A stretch of DNA of 64,000 nt from Deltaproteobacteria bacterium (GTDB taxonomy: Bacteria > Myxococcota_A > UBA9160 > UBA6930): the NCBI GenBank assembly GCA_029261795.1, contig JAJDAP010000051.1, positions 1 to 64,000 on the forward strand. Direction: 5' to 3'. Below the pieces are notes generated by a model. The model saw only the letters and a program-made list of their open reading frames with translations. It ran no database searches and had not been told where the DNA came from. Of the stretch, positions 25,236 to 33,092 are shown one piece after another. The position numbers were made by a program, and so were the translations under genes. Numbering within the stretch: position 1 is the first letter of the stretch; every line of letters begins with the position of its first letter.

Positions 25236-26438
25236 GTGAGTACCCCGACCCTGGATGATGTACTCGCCAAAGGCGTGCGCGGGCAGCGGGTGTTCGTTCG
25301 CGCGGACCTGAACGTCCCGCTGGTGGACGGCCGGGTCGGCGACGACACGCGGATCCGGGCGGCGCTGGGTACGCTGCGCAAGCTCCTCTCCGGTGGCGCT
25401 CGCGTGGTCCTCGCTTCGCATCTGGGGCGCCCCAAGGGCAGCCCCGATCCGGCTCTCTCGCTACGTCCCGTGGCGGAGCGGCTGGCAGAACTGCTCGGAC
25501 GCGCGGTCGGCTTCTGTGAAGCCACGATAGGACCCGTGGCCGAGGCGGCGGTCGCCGCACTGGGCGATGGCGAACTCGTGCTCCTCGAGAACGTGCGGTT
25601 CGAAGCGGGCGAGACGAAGAACGATCCCGAGTTGGCCCGTCGCCTCGCGCAGCTGGCCGACGTCTTCGTCAACGACGCGTTCGGTACCTCGCATCGTGCC
25701 CATGCCTCCACCGCCGGCATTGCGGCCCACGTCCCTCGCGTCGCTGCGGGCGACCTGCTCCGCAGCGAACTCGAGCACCTGGCGGAGATTCGTTCGCCGG
25801 TCCGCCCCCTGCTCTGCCTCCTCGGCGGCGCCAAGGTGTCGGACAAGCTCGCCGTGCTCGAGGCGCTGACGCCGCACACCGACGTGCTCTGCATCGGCGG
25901 CGCCATGGCCTACACGTTCTTGCGCGCGCTCGGCCAGCCGACCGGCACCTCGATGGTCGAGGAGGATCGCATCGAGGATGCCAGGCGCGTGATCGCGGCG
26001 GCCGAACGATTCGGACGGCGCCTGCTGCTCCCGACCGACCACGTCGTGGCGGAACGCTTCGCCGGCGACGCCCCCTCGAAGGTGGTCACTTTGATCCCGG
26101 ATGGCTTCATGGCCCTCGACATCGGCCCCGAAACGGCCGCGCGCTACGCCGAGGAAGCCCACCAGGCGAAGACGCTGTTCTGGAACGGCCCGATGGGGGT
26201 CTTCGAGATGGAGGCTTTCGCCAAGGGCACCGAGGCCGTGGCCAATGCCGTGGCAGAATCCGCGGCGAACTCGATCGTCGGGGGAGGCGATAGCCTTTCC
26301 GCAGTGAACAAACTGGGCGTCGGCGACCGAATCGGCCATCTTTCGACCGGCGGCGGCGCTTCCCTCGAATTCGTACAAGGGCTGGCACTGCCCGGTGTGA
26401 CCGCCCTGGAGAAAACCGCCATGGAGTCGTCCCGATGA
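25236..26438 (+). CDS. pgk: Phosphoglycerate kinase
   Basis: Transfers phosphate from 1,3-bisphosphoglycerate to ADP. 400 residues. RVFVRADLNVPLVDGR and ASHLGRPKG are the N-domain substrate-binding motifs; GGAKVSDKLAVLEAL and the C-terminal GGGDSLSAVNKLG bind nucleotide. The GTG start 7 bp after the gap stop is used, giving MSTPTLDDVLAKGVRGQRV; upstream frame is inside gap. The stop overlaps tpiA by 4 bp, so the two are probably translationally coupled. Confidence 0.98.
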   Translation: MSTPTLDDVLAKGVRGQRVFVRADLNVPLVDGRVGDDTRIRAALGTLRKLLSGGARVVLASHLGRPKGSPDPALSLRPVAERLAELLGRAVGFCEATIGPVAEAAVAALGDGELVLLENVRFEAGETKNDPELARRLAQLADVFVNDAFGTSHRAHASTAGIAAHVPRVAAGDLLRSELEHLAEIRSPVRPLLCLLGGAKVSDKLAVLEALTPHTDVLCIGGAMAYTFLRALGQPTGTSMVEEDRIEDARRVIAAAERFGRRLLLPTDHVVAERFAGDAPSKVVTLIPDGFMALDIGPETAARYAEEAHQAKTLFWNGPMGVFEMEAFAKGTEAVANAVAESAANSIVGGGDSLSAVNKLGVGDRIGHLSTGGGASLEFVQGLALPGVTALEKTAMESSR

Positions 26439-27196
26439 GGCGCCCGATCCTTGCCGCAAACTGGAAGATGCAGAAGACCATCGCTGAGGCTGAGACCTTC
26501 GCCGCCGCGTTCTTGCCCCTGGTCGCCAAGGCCGACGCCGTCGACATCGTACTCGCGCCCCCGGCGACCGCGCTTCACGCCCTCGGCCAGGCACTCGCCG
26601 GTAGCAACGTGGCGCTTGCCAGTCAGAACGTGAACCCGAACGAAAAGGGAGCGTTCACCGGTGAGTTGTCGCCGGACATGATCGCCGACGTCGGCTGTCG
26701 CTACGCGATCGTGGGGCATAGCGAACGCCGCACCCTGTATGGCGAATCCAGCGAGTTCGTCGCGGACAAGGCGGCCGCGGTACTAGGCCGGGATATCCGT
26801 CCGATCATCTGCGTGGGCGAGAGCGACGACGAGCGAGAAGCCGGCCAGACCTTCGCCGTCATCGGCGAGCAGCTCCAGGTGAGCCTCGCCAAGATCCCGA
26901 AGGATCGCGCTGCAGACATCGTCGTCGCCTACGAACCGATCTGGGCGATCGGTACCGGAAAGACCGCCACACCTGAAATGGCCCAGGAAGTCCACGCGAT
27001 GATTCGCGAACGCTTGCGGGTCATGTTCGCTGCCGACGGCGACGCGATCCGAGTTCAATACGGCGGAAGCGTCAAGCCGGACAATGTCGCCGAACTCATG
27101 GCACAGGCCGACATCGACGGTGCCCTCGTCGGCGGCGCCAGTCTCGAAGCCGAGAGTTTCAGCCAGATCGTCAACTTCGATGGAGGACGCGCATGA
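26435..27196 (+). CDS. tpiA: Triose-phosphate isomerase
   Basis: Interconverts dihydroxyacetone phosphate and glyceraldehyde 3-phosphate. 253 residues, TIM barrel. Catalytic Lys in AANWKM, electrophilic His in VGHSERR, catalytic Glu in AYEPIWAIGTG, and phosphate loop YGGSVKPDN with GALVGGASL. ATG overlaps the pgk stop (ATGA) and its own stop overlaps secG (ATGA). Confidence 0.98.
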   Translation: MRRPILAANWKMQKTIAEAETFAAAFLPLVAKADAVDIVLAPPATALHALGQALAGSNVALASQNVNPNEKGAFTGELSPDMIADVGCRYAIVGHSERRTLYGESSEFVADKAAAVLGRDIRPIICVGESDDEREAGQTFAVIGEQLQVSLAKIPKDRAADIVVAYEPIWAIGTGKTATPEMAQEVHAMIRERLRVMFAADGDAIRVQYGGSVKPDNVAELMAQADIDGALVGGASLEAESFSQIVNFDGGRA

Positions 27197-27651
27197 CACT
27201 GTTCGTCACGGTTCTGCACGTGGTCGTTTGCATCTTCTTGATCATCGTGGTGTTGCTTCAGCGCGGCAAGGGTGCGGAAGTCGGAGCGATGTTCGGTGGC
27301 GGCGGCGCCGGCACGATGTTTGGCGCTCGTGGCGCGGGCAACCTGTTCACGAAGCTCACCACGGTCTCGGCCGCGATCTTCATGATCACCAGTCTGACCC
27401 TGGCCACCAGCCAGGGTGCTGACAGCGATCTCTTCGACCAGCCCGTAGACGAAGCCAGTGGCTTCGAAGAGGCCGCACCCTCGGACTCGCCGTTCGAGGC
27501 GGTGGATGCCCCGGACACAGGCTTCGAAGAAGTGGTGCCCGATGCGACCAGCCCGGAGGTCGAAGCACCCGCGAGCCCCGAGCCCGCTGCCGTCGCACCG
27601 ACCACGAGCGAGGCGGACAGCGCAACAACGGAAGAGACGCCGATCCCGTAG
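27193..27651 (+). CDS. secG: Preprotein translocase subunit SecG with acidic C-terminal extension
   Basis: Small inner-membrane subunit of SecYEG. Residues 1-25 (VTVLHVVVCIFLIIVVLLQR) and ~52-72 are the two TM helices, with the conserved LLQRGKGAEVGAMFGGGG loop between. The family is usually 75-120 residues; here 152, because a Glu/Asp/Pro/Ala-rich tail of ~80 residues follows (for example GFEEAAPSDSPFEAVD). Such low-complexity tails occur in deltaproteobacterial SecG. Coupled to tpiA by a 4-bp overlap; it ends the operon before the tRNA gene. Confidence 0.95.
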   Translation: MTLFVTVLHVVVCIFLIIVVLLQRGKGAEVGAMFGGGGAGTMFGARGAGNLFTKLTTVSAAIFMITSLTLATSQGADSDLFDQPVDEASGFEEAAPSDSPFEAVDAPDTGFEEVVPDATSPEVEAPASPEPAAVAPTTSEADSATTEETPIP

Positions 27652-27669
27652 CGGGTACGGCAACGGGGG

Positions 27670-27698
27670 TTCCCGAGGCCCCACGCAGTCGTTAGACT
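27670..27698 (+). promoter_or_regulatory. Weak candidate promoter of tRNA-Leu(GAG)
   Basis: A TAGACT -10-like box at 27693-27698 ends 15 bases before the tRNA; 17 bases upstream the -35 position reads TTCCCG, a poor match. The same TAGACT hexamer occurs upstream of rubrerythrin (61999-62004). Confidence 0.35.
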
Positions 27699-27713
27699 GC
27701 TCGGCCCTCGAGT

Positions 27714-27800
27714 GCGGCAGTGGCGGAATTGGTAGACGCGCAGCGTTGAGGGCGCTGTCGGGGTAACCCGGTGGAGGTTCGATTCCTCTCTGCCGCACCA
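27714..27800 (+). tRNA. tRNA-Leu, anticodon GAG
   Basis: 87 bases with encoded CCA. Acceptor GCGGCAG/CTGCCGC; D-loop AATTGGTAGACGCG; anticodon stem CAGCG/CGCTG with loop TTGAGGG, anticodon GAG; long class II variable arm (TCGGGGTAACCCGG); T-loop TTCGATT. It reads CUC/CUU. Confidence 0.97.
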
Positions 27801-27826
27801 GAACCCTCCCCCTTTCTGCGCGGGGC

Positions 27827-27975
27827 GGTCCCGGGATCGGGGGGTGCCGCTGCTTCATGGCTCGCTTGGGGGTTGTGGGCTGGGCGGTGCGTTGGGGCAC
27901 TCGACGGTAGAGGCTTCAACGCTTCGGTTCCTGCTGCGCTTTACTTCCGCTGCGGCACCCCCCGATCCCGGGACC
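27827..27975. repeat. 149-bp element bounded by a perfect 24-bp inverted repeat
   Basis: The arms at 27827-27850 and 27952-27975 are exact reverse complements over 24 bases (starting GGTCCCGGGATCGGG and ending GTGCCGC). The 101-base interior has no convincing coding frame. No flanking target duplication is seen. It begins 27 bases after the tRNA CCA end. In a transcript it could form a very stable long-range hairpin. Confidence 0.9.
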
Positions 27976-28026
27976 TCCTCGGCGGCGCCAGCTGGGTGGG
28001 GAGGTGCGGCAGAGCGTGGGAGGTTG

Positions 28027-28057
28027 TTTTTTTGGGGGGCTTCGCTGGGCGCGAAGC
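28027..28057. repeat. T7G6 homopolymer pair plus 7-bp stem-loop
   Basis: Seven T then six G (28027-28039), with the last G starting a perfect 7-bp stem GCTTCGC/GCGAAGC, loop of five. In the minus sense this is hairpin then C6A7, a few bases beyond the stop of the small membrane protein gene. The same order (stop, stem, polyC-polyA) is seen at 2617-2632. Confidence 0.8.
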
Positions 28058-28060
28058 TGG

Positions 28061-28324
28061 TTAGCGATTGGATGGGGCGTTGCGGTTCGATGCCGGGGGG
28101 GAGGCGATCTGCGCGTTGGTTGCCGAGGCGTGGGCGGCGGCTTCCTGGCTGCGGCCCAGGAGTTCCAGGGCGCCCATTGCGCAGACGATGCCGGCGGCTG
28201 GCAGCCATTCGCCGGAGACCGCGCCTGCAATCAGGAGTGCGATACCGAGAGCCAGGGAGAGGGCCCTCGAGACCTGGACGTTGGCGTCGGACTTCTCGTT
28301 GCCGCGCTGCGGGGTGCTGCTCAT
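28061..28324 (-). CDS. Small two-helix membrane protein, unknown function
   Basis: Predicted inner-membrane protein of 87 residues. After a polar head (MSSTPQRGNEKSDANVQ) come two hydrophobic segments, VSRALSLALGIALLIAGAVS and LPAAGIVCAMGALELL, and then a polar Ala/Asn/Ser-rich tail. No family recognised. The ATG has AGGAG 11 bases upstream, and TTGACA lies at 28375-28370 on the same strand as a possible -35; no good -10 is seen. Located between the tRNA-linked repeat region and the FrnE-like gene. Confidence 0.6.
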   Translation of the reverse strand: MSSTPQRGNEKSDANVQVSRALSLALGIALLIAGAVSGEWLPAAGIVCAMGALELLGRSQEAAAHASATNAQIASPPASNRNAPSNR

Positions 28325-28397
28325 GAACGAAGTTTCTCCTATCGGGAGTGGCCAGGGCGAGCGCGAAAGTGTCAAATGCTTCCCGAAGGCGCCCGAA

Positions 28398-29018
28398 TCA
28401 GCCGTCGAGTACACCGTCGAGAAGTCGCTCGATCCAGCGCCGGTAGGTCTCGACGGGCTGGGCGCCGGTCACGAAAGCCGTCGTGCCCTTGACGCGAACC
28501 GCAGGCACGCCGGTGATGCCGAGTTCGAGGGCCTCGTTGTGTTCTTCGGCCGTGGCTTGCAGCAGTTCCGGCTCTGCCACGGCTGCGAAATCCGCCGGCG
28601 GCAGGCCGGCCTCGGCCCAGATCGCCTGGAGCGTCTCGATCTGGCTGATGTCCCGGTTGTCCTCGAAATAGGCGCGCAACAAACGCTCGTGGATGCTGGA
28701 AAAGGCCTCCTCGCCAAGCCGCGCGGCGGCCTTGGCCGCGAGATGCGCCGGCACGCTGTGGCTCGGCGGTCCTTCGCTCGTCTCCCACACCTGGAACTTC
28801 GGCGCGTCTGGTTCGCCGGCCGGGCGCATCCAACTCTGCGTGTACCGCATGAACTTCTCGAGTTCGCGCTCTTCGGGCCGGGGTCGCAGCAGGTAACTCT
28901 TGAACTCGAGGGTGATGTCGTCGCCGAATTCCTGCTTCAGCAGACCGAGCCGGTGATCGGCGAGGTGACACCAGGGGCAGAGGTAGTCGGACCAGACCTC
29001 GAGCGCGACCGGCTTCAC
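28398..29018 (-). CDS. DsbA-family (FrnE-like) thioredoxin-fold protein
   Basis: Cytoplasmic 2-hydroxychromene-2-carboxylate isomerase/FrnE type DsbA-fold oxidoreductase, 206 residues. EVWSDYLCPWCHLADHRL gives the CPWC active site at residues 14-17, with no signal peptide before it; a helical insertion (~60-150) and the cis-Pro loop GITGVPAVRVKG follow. FrnE homologues act in oxidative stress or polyketide oxidation. The GTG start overlaps the flavin reductase stop by 4 bp (GTGA), so the two are coupled and may share electrons or a pathway. The 73 bp after its stop hold only the small-protein promoter region. Confidence 0.88.
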   Translation of the reverse strand: MKPVALEVWSDYLCPWCHLADHRLGLLKQEFGDDITLEFKSYLLRPRPEERELEKFMRYTQSWMRPAGEPDAPKFQVWETSEGPPSHSVPAHLAAKAAARLGEEAFSSIHERLLRAYFEDNRDISQIETLQAIWAEAGLPPADFAAVAEPELLQATAEEHNEALELGITGVPAVRVKGTTAFVTGAQPVETYRRWIERLLDGVLDG

Positions 29019-29506
29019 GAGCCGGCGCCTTCCGCCAGTCCGCGATAGCTGCCAGCAAAGTAGAGCAGCGGATCGCCCTCCCCTTGCACCACGTGCTCGA
29101 CCTGGCCGATCACGATCACGTGGTCGCCGGCCTCGTGCATCGCCACGATCTCGCAGTCGAGGCTGGCCAGCGCGCCGGGGATGAGCGGGGCACCGGTTCG
29201 TGCGGTCGCGCATTCGAGCCCGTCGAACCGCGTCCACTCCTCCTTCTTCGAGGCGAACTTGTTCGAGAGCGCATCCTGGCCCGACGCGAGCAGGTTCACG
29301 CACATGTTGCGGCCCTTCTCGATGACGCCAAGGGTATTCGCCTTCTTGTCCGCACACACCATGACCAGCGGCGGTTCCAGCGAGACCCCGGCGAAGTCGG
29401 ACGCGGTCATGCCATGAATTTCGTCGCCGGCGCACGCCGTGATGATCGTGACCCCGGTGGCCCAGAGACCCAGGGTGGAGCGGTAGGTATCGGCATCGAT
29501 CGGCAT
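29015..29506 (-). CDS. Flavin reductase-like FMN-binding protein
   Basis: NAD(P)H:flavin oxidoreductase of the HpaC/RutF type, 163 residues. YRSTLGLWATGVTIITA, GMTASDFAGVSLEPPLVMVC and KKANTLGVIEKGRNMCVNLL are the split-barrel FMN motifs, and GDHVIVIGQVEHV and LLYFAGSYRGL the C-terminal ones. Usually supplies reduced flavin to a partner monooxygenase; none is next to it here. Starts 23 bp before the end of the upstream kinase gene's intergenic spacer and is coupled to the FrnE-like gene. Confidence 0.92.
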   Translation of the reverse strand: MPIDADTYRSTLGLWATGVTIITACAGDEIHGMTASDFAGVSLEPPLVMVCADKKANTLGVIEKGRNMCVNLLASGQDALSNKFASKKEEWTRFDGLECATARTGAPLIPGALASLDCEIVAMHEAGDHVIVIGQVEHVVQGEGDPLLYFAGSYRGLAEGAGS

Positions 29507-29528
29507 GGTTCCTCCGTGGTGCGGGATA

Positions 29529-30884
29529 CTACCGCGCAGCGTCGCCGCGAGTCTCGGGCCCCGGCACGCCTTCGTGCAGGAAGGCGAACACGTAGGGTCC
29601 GACGATCTCGAGGGGGCGGATTCCCGGCGCCAGTTCGGTCGCCAGGCCGAGCAACAAGGTCAGCGCCCGGCTCCACATGACGAGGCCCTCGGGAAGCCGG
29701 AAGGACGAGACCTTGGCGAGATGCTCGCGCATCTGGCCCAGGTACTCGCCCATGTCGATCTGGCCGACTTCCTTCGGCGTCAGGTTCCAGTAGGCGTCGC
29801 TGAACTGGAGCCTGGCGATCTCCTCGACGGCGGGTAGATCGGCGACGTCGATCATGTCCGCCTCGAGGAACGAGCGCGCATAGCGTTCCGGATCCCGGGT
29901 CGTCGTCGCGACGATATTCTCACGCAACATCGTCATCACCTCGGACGACACGCGCTTGTGCATGCCGAAATCGATGATGCCGATGCGTCCCTCGGGGTCC
30001 ACCAGCAGGTTCCCGGGATGCGGATCGCAATGGAAGAAGCCATCGCGGAAGATCATGTGCAGGAAGGCACGGGTCGCCCAGGTGGCGAGTTCCGCGACGT
30101 CCACGCCCCTGGCAGCCAATGCCTCGCGCTCGTTGATCTTCTCGCCGGGAATGAACTCCATCGTCAACACCCGGCGCCCGGTCCGCTCCCAGTGGATCCT
30201 GGGGATCCGGATGCGCTCGGCCACCAGGACGTCGCGCTTCAGGTTCTCGGCGACCTCCTCGGCGGCGCGACCTTCTTGCTCGTAGTCCATCTCGCCGAGG
30301 ATCGAATCCTGGATCTCACGGAAGACGCGATCGAGGTCCGCAACGGTGACGAAGTCGAACAGCCACAGTGCGATCCGCAGGGCGGCAAGATCGACGGCCA
30401 CGGAACGTTCCACACCTGGGTACAGCACCTTCACCGCGACGGCTTCGCCGCTTTCGAGTCGCGCCTTGTGGACTTGCCCGAGACTGGCCGCCGCAAGCGG
30501 CACCCGATCGAACTCAGTGAACAGTGCATCCACCCCGCTACCCAACGTCTCGGCGATCTGGGTTTCGATCTCATCGACCGGGTGTGGGTCGACACGATCT
30601 TGCAGACGCGCCAACTCGTCACTGACCTCGGTCGGCAGCAGATCCACGCGCAGGCTCGCGACCTGGCCGATCTTGATCAGACCGCCTTTGAAACGCACGG
30701 CCGTCGCCGTGAAGCGCGCGGCGAAGCGGCGTTGGATCTCGACCATGCGGTCCGGGTCCGTGCGCCAGTGCCCGCGAGCATCGACAACCATCCGCGCGTA
30801 GATGGCGGCGGCCCGCGCGATCAATCCCAGCAACACCGCGAAGCGGTGAGCGTGGACAAGCGGAGAAGCAGCAGCGCGGTTCAT
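29529..30884 (-). CDS. ABC1/UbiB-family atypical protein kinase
   Basis: 451 residues. UbiB/AarF/ADCK-type proteins are atypical kinases/ATPases linked to quinone or lipid metabolism. KxGQ signature in GGLIKIGQVASLR (~68), the Ala-rich nucleotide loop AAASLGQVHKARL, the ion-pair Lys in VAVKVLYPG, catalytic region FFHCDPHPGNLLVD and the metal DFG in GIIDFGMHKR. N-terminal residues 10-32 are weakly hydrophobic but no clear C-terminal TM pair, unlike UbiB itself. No ubiquinone or menaquinone gene is near, so the ubi name is not given. Confidence 0.9.
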   Translation of the reverse strand: MNRAAASPLVHAHRFAVLLGLIARAAAIYARMVVDARGHWRTDPDRMVEIQRRFAARFTATAVRFKGGLIKIGQVASLRVDLLPTEVSDELARLQDRVDPHPVDEIETQIAETLGSGVDALFTEFDRVPLAAASLGQVHKARLESGEAVAVKVLYPGVERSVAVDLAALRIALWLFDFVTVADLDRVFREIQDSILGEMDYEQEGRAAEEVAENLKRDVLVAERIRIPRIHWERTGRRVLTMEFIPGEKINEREALAARGVDVAELATWATRAFLHMIFRDGFFHCDPHPGNLLVDPEGRIGIIDFGMHKRVSSEVMTMLRENIVATTTRDPERYARSFLEADMIDVADLPAVEEIARLQFSDAYWNLTPKEVGQIDMGEYLGQMREHLAKVSSFRLPEGLVMWSRALTLLLGLATELAPGIRPLEIVGPYVFAFLHEGVPGPETRGDAAR

Positions 30885-30926
30885 CGATCCTCACAGCAAC
30901 GGCCGGAGGCCGACGAGCGCCGGAGT

Positions 30927-32234
30927 CTAGCGATCCGGATCCGCCGTGAAGCCAAGTGCACCGCGCCCGATCAGCACCAGGTCCATCACGTTGGTCCCGG
31001 TCGGCCCGGTCCGCAGCAAACCGCCCTCGGCCGCAAAGAAGCGATGGGCGTCGTTCTCGGCCAGGCAGCCGCGCGCATCCACACCGGCCATCCGCCCGCG
31101 CTCGAGACTTCCCCCGTCCGCGAAGGCGCCAGCGGCATCGGTCGGCCCGTCGGTTCCATCGCTGCCGGCGGCGAGAATCGAAAGCTCAGGGTCGCCGGCC
31201 AATGCACAAGCCGCAGCCAGGGCGAGTTCCTGATTCCGACCGCCGCGGCCTTCCCCTCGTACCGTTACCGTCGTCTCACCGCCTGCGAGGAGCAGACCAG
31301 GGCCGCCTCGTTGACGCGCCTGGTCCACGAGAGCCTGAGCACACTCGCGCGCTTCGCCGGACAGCGGCGCGGCTGCACGCCAGGTCGCGATGCCTCGCGC
31401 GGCAGCCACGGCTTCGATGGCGGCCAATGCGTCTTCGTTGTTGGCGATGATCTCGTGCCGGACGCGCGCGAAACGGTCACTGGCGGCGTCGGGGGGCTCG
31501 GCCAGCCCGGACCGCAGATGGGCCAGGACGGCCGGCGGGGTGCCATCGCCAAGGCGCCGTACCAACACCTCGACGGCATCTGCGGCCGAGGTCGTGGCCG
31601 GCGCGCAGGGGCCCGAGCCCAGGGTCGCGAGGACATCGCCGGGCACGTCGGAGATCGCGGCCACCTCGATGACCTCGGCCTGGCACGAAAGCGCCAGCCG
31701 GCCGCCGGAAACGCGGGTCAGGCATCGACGCACCGCATTCAGTTCCTCGATTCCGGCGCCCGCGCGCATCAACGCGTCGCTCACGGCGCGGATCTCGGCG
31801 AGCGCGAGACCTGCTGCGGGTGTCGTCAGCAGGGCCGAGGCGCCACCCGAGAGCAGCACGATCAGCGCAGCCTCGAATGGAACGCCTGCCGCAAGCCGCA
31901 AGACCTCGTCGCCCGCCGCGGCACTGCGTTCATCCGGTAGCGGATGGCCCGCATAGCATCGGCTGAAGCTGTCGGGACCCGGGTCGTGCCCGTCCCGGGT
32001 CACGACGAGGCCGCGGTCGATGCGATCCCCCCACTCGCGCGCGACCGCACGCGCCATCGGACCGGCAGCCTTGCCCGCCGCGACGACGGTCAGGCGACGA
32101 TCTCCCAGACGCTCGTCCAGAGGCTCTTCCAGAGGCGAGGCGGCATCCGCCAGCCAGCGCTGGGTGGCGGCCTCGGGATCGGCCGCGGCGAGGCCGACAG
32201 CAAGAAGTGCCTCGAGTTCCTCTCGGCGCGTCAC
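30927..32234 (-). CDS. Glycerate 2-kinase (MOFRL/DUF4147 family)
   Basis: ATP-dependent phosphorylation of D-glycerate to 2-phosphoglycerate, 435 residues. The N-terminal DUF4147 Rossmann domain has VVAAGKAAGPMARAVA, GGHPLPDE-like AGHPLPDERS and LLSGGASALL; the C-terminal MOFRL domain has GGETTVTVRGEGRGGRNQE, SDGTDGPTDAAGA and GPTGTNVMDLVL. GTG start, overlapping the OmpA-like stop by 4 bp. It is the last gene of the dnaK-lon-ompA unit, an odd place for a carbon-metabolism enzyme. Confidence 0.94.
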   Translation of the reverse strand: MTRREELEALLAVGLAAADPEAATQRWLADAASPLEEPLDERLGDRRLTVVAAGKAAGPMARAVAREWGDRIDRGLVVTRDGHDPGPDSFSRCYAGHPLPDERSAAAGDEVLRLAAGVPFEAALIVLLSGGASALLTTPAAGLALAEIRAVSDALMRAGAGIEELNAVRRCLTRVSGGRLALSCQAEVIEVAAISDVPGDVLATLGSGPCAPATTSAADAVEVLVRRLGDGTPPAVLAHLRSGLAEPPDAASDRFARVRHEIIANNEDALAAIEAVAAARGIATWRAAAPLSGEARECAQALVDQARQRGGPGLLLAGGETTVTVRGEGRGGRNQELALAAACALAGDPELSILAAGSDGTDGPTDAAGAFADGGSLERGRMAGVDARGCLAENDAHRFFAAEGGLLRTGPTGTNVMDLVLIGRGALGFTADPDR

Positions 32235-33091
32235 TCTTGCGTGCTGGAGGTTTCCGCCGGAGCGTCTTGCGTCGGCTCGGGGGCCGGGCCATCGCTCTCT
32301 TCGCGCGGACGGAGCCTGATCTCGATGCGCCGATTCCTGGCGCGACCCTCGCTCGTCTCGTTGCTCGCGGCCGGGCGCGTGGCCGCGTGGGAGATCGCGG
32401 CCAGGCGATCCGCTGGCACGCCAGCTTCTTCGAGCAAGCGCACCACACTCGCTGCGCGGGCGCCGGCCAGCTCCCAGTTCGAGGGATAGCGCTGGGCGAG
32501 CGTGCCGCGGATCGCGACATCGTCACTGTGGCCGTTCACGTCGATCAGGTGGGCGACGCTGACGAGCCGAGCCGCCACGGTCCGAATCACTTCGCGGCCC
32601 TTCGGGCTGAGCCGTGCCGAGCCGGACGGGAACAGGATGGCCTCCGAGAGCCTCAGGTTGAGGCCTTCACGCAACTGCTCGATCTCGATGCGACCGGCGG
32701 CCACCTCGGCCTGCAAGTCATCGACCAGGCCATCGTAGGTCCCGCGCAACTCCGAAACTTCGGAGGTGCTCACCGCCAGCTGGGAGACCGTGAGTTCGAG
32801 ATCCGCGGCCAACCGGTCACTGCGGGCCTGGAGGGAGCTGACGGATGCCTCGAGGGACTCGCGCGCAATGCGCAGATCTTCGACTTCATCCACGAGCGCG
32901 ACACGTTCCTGATCGAGGCTCTCGCTCGATGCTTCCAGCCGCGCGACCCGCGTCTCGGCCAACGCCAGCTCACCGGAAAGTCGGTCGCGCTCGTCCACCA
33001 CTTCTCGGTGCGTACCCGACGTCACGCATGCGGCGGACGACGCGACGAGCAGGCAAAGACCCAGTGCGAGACGACGCCCAGCAGGCATCAT
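32231..33091 (-). CDS. OmpA-C-like lipoprotein with coiled coil
   Basis: Predicted peptidoglycan-binding envelope protein, 286 residues. The N-terminus MMPAGRRLALGLCLLVASSAAC is a signal peptide with a lipobox-like Cys at ~22. Residues ~28-140 are heptad-like and charged (LSGELALAETRVARLEASSE onward), a coiled coil. The OmpA/MotB domain follows: ILFPSGSARLSPKGREVI, DVNGHSDDVAIRG, NWELAGARAASVVRLL and ARNRRIEIRL. A Pro/Glu-rich tail ends it. Two adjacent ATGs are available; 33091 lies one base after the lon stop. A spacer anchoring the outer membrane to the wall is likely. Confidence 0.9.
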   Translation of the reverse strand: MMPAGRRLALGLCLLVASSAACVTSGTHREVVDERDRLSGELALAETRVARLEASSESLDQERVALVDEVEDLRIARESLEASVSSLQARSDRLAADLELTVSQLAVSTSEVSELRGTYDGLVDDLQAEVAAGRIEIEQLREGLNLRLSEAILFPSGSARLSPKGREVIRTVAARLVSVAHLIDVNGHSDDVAIRGTLAQRYPSNWELAGARAASVVRLLEEAGVPADRLAAISHAATRPAASNETSEGRARNRRIEIRLRPREESDGPAPEPTQDAPAETSSTQE

Positions 33092-33092
33092 G

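Noticed and set aside
27801-28060. Attachment site or integrated element at tRNA-Leu(GAG)
   Set aside because: No direct repeat of the tRNA 3' end and no integrase gene are in the window, although the inverted repeat next to it remains unexplained.
29958-31940. Plus-strand frame over the kinase and glycerate kinase genes
   Set aside because: Both minus-strand genes carry catalytic motifs; the plus frame carries none.
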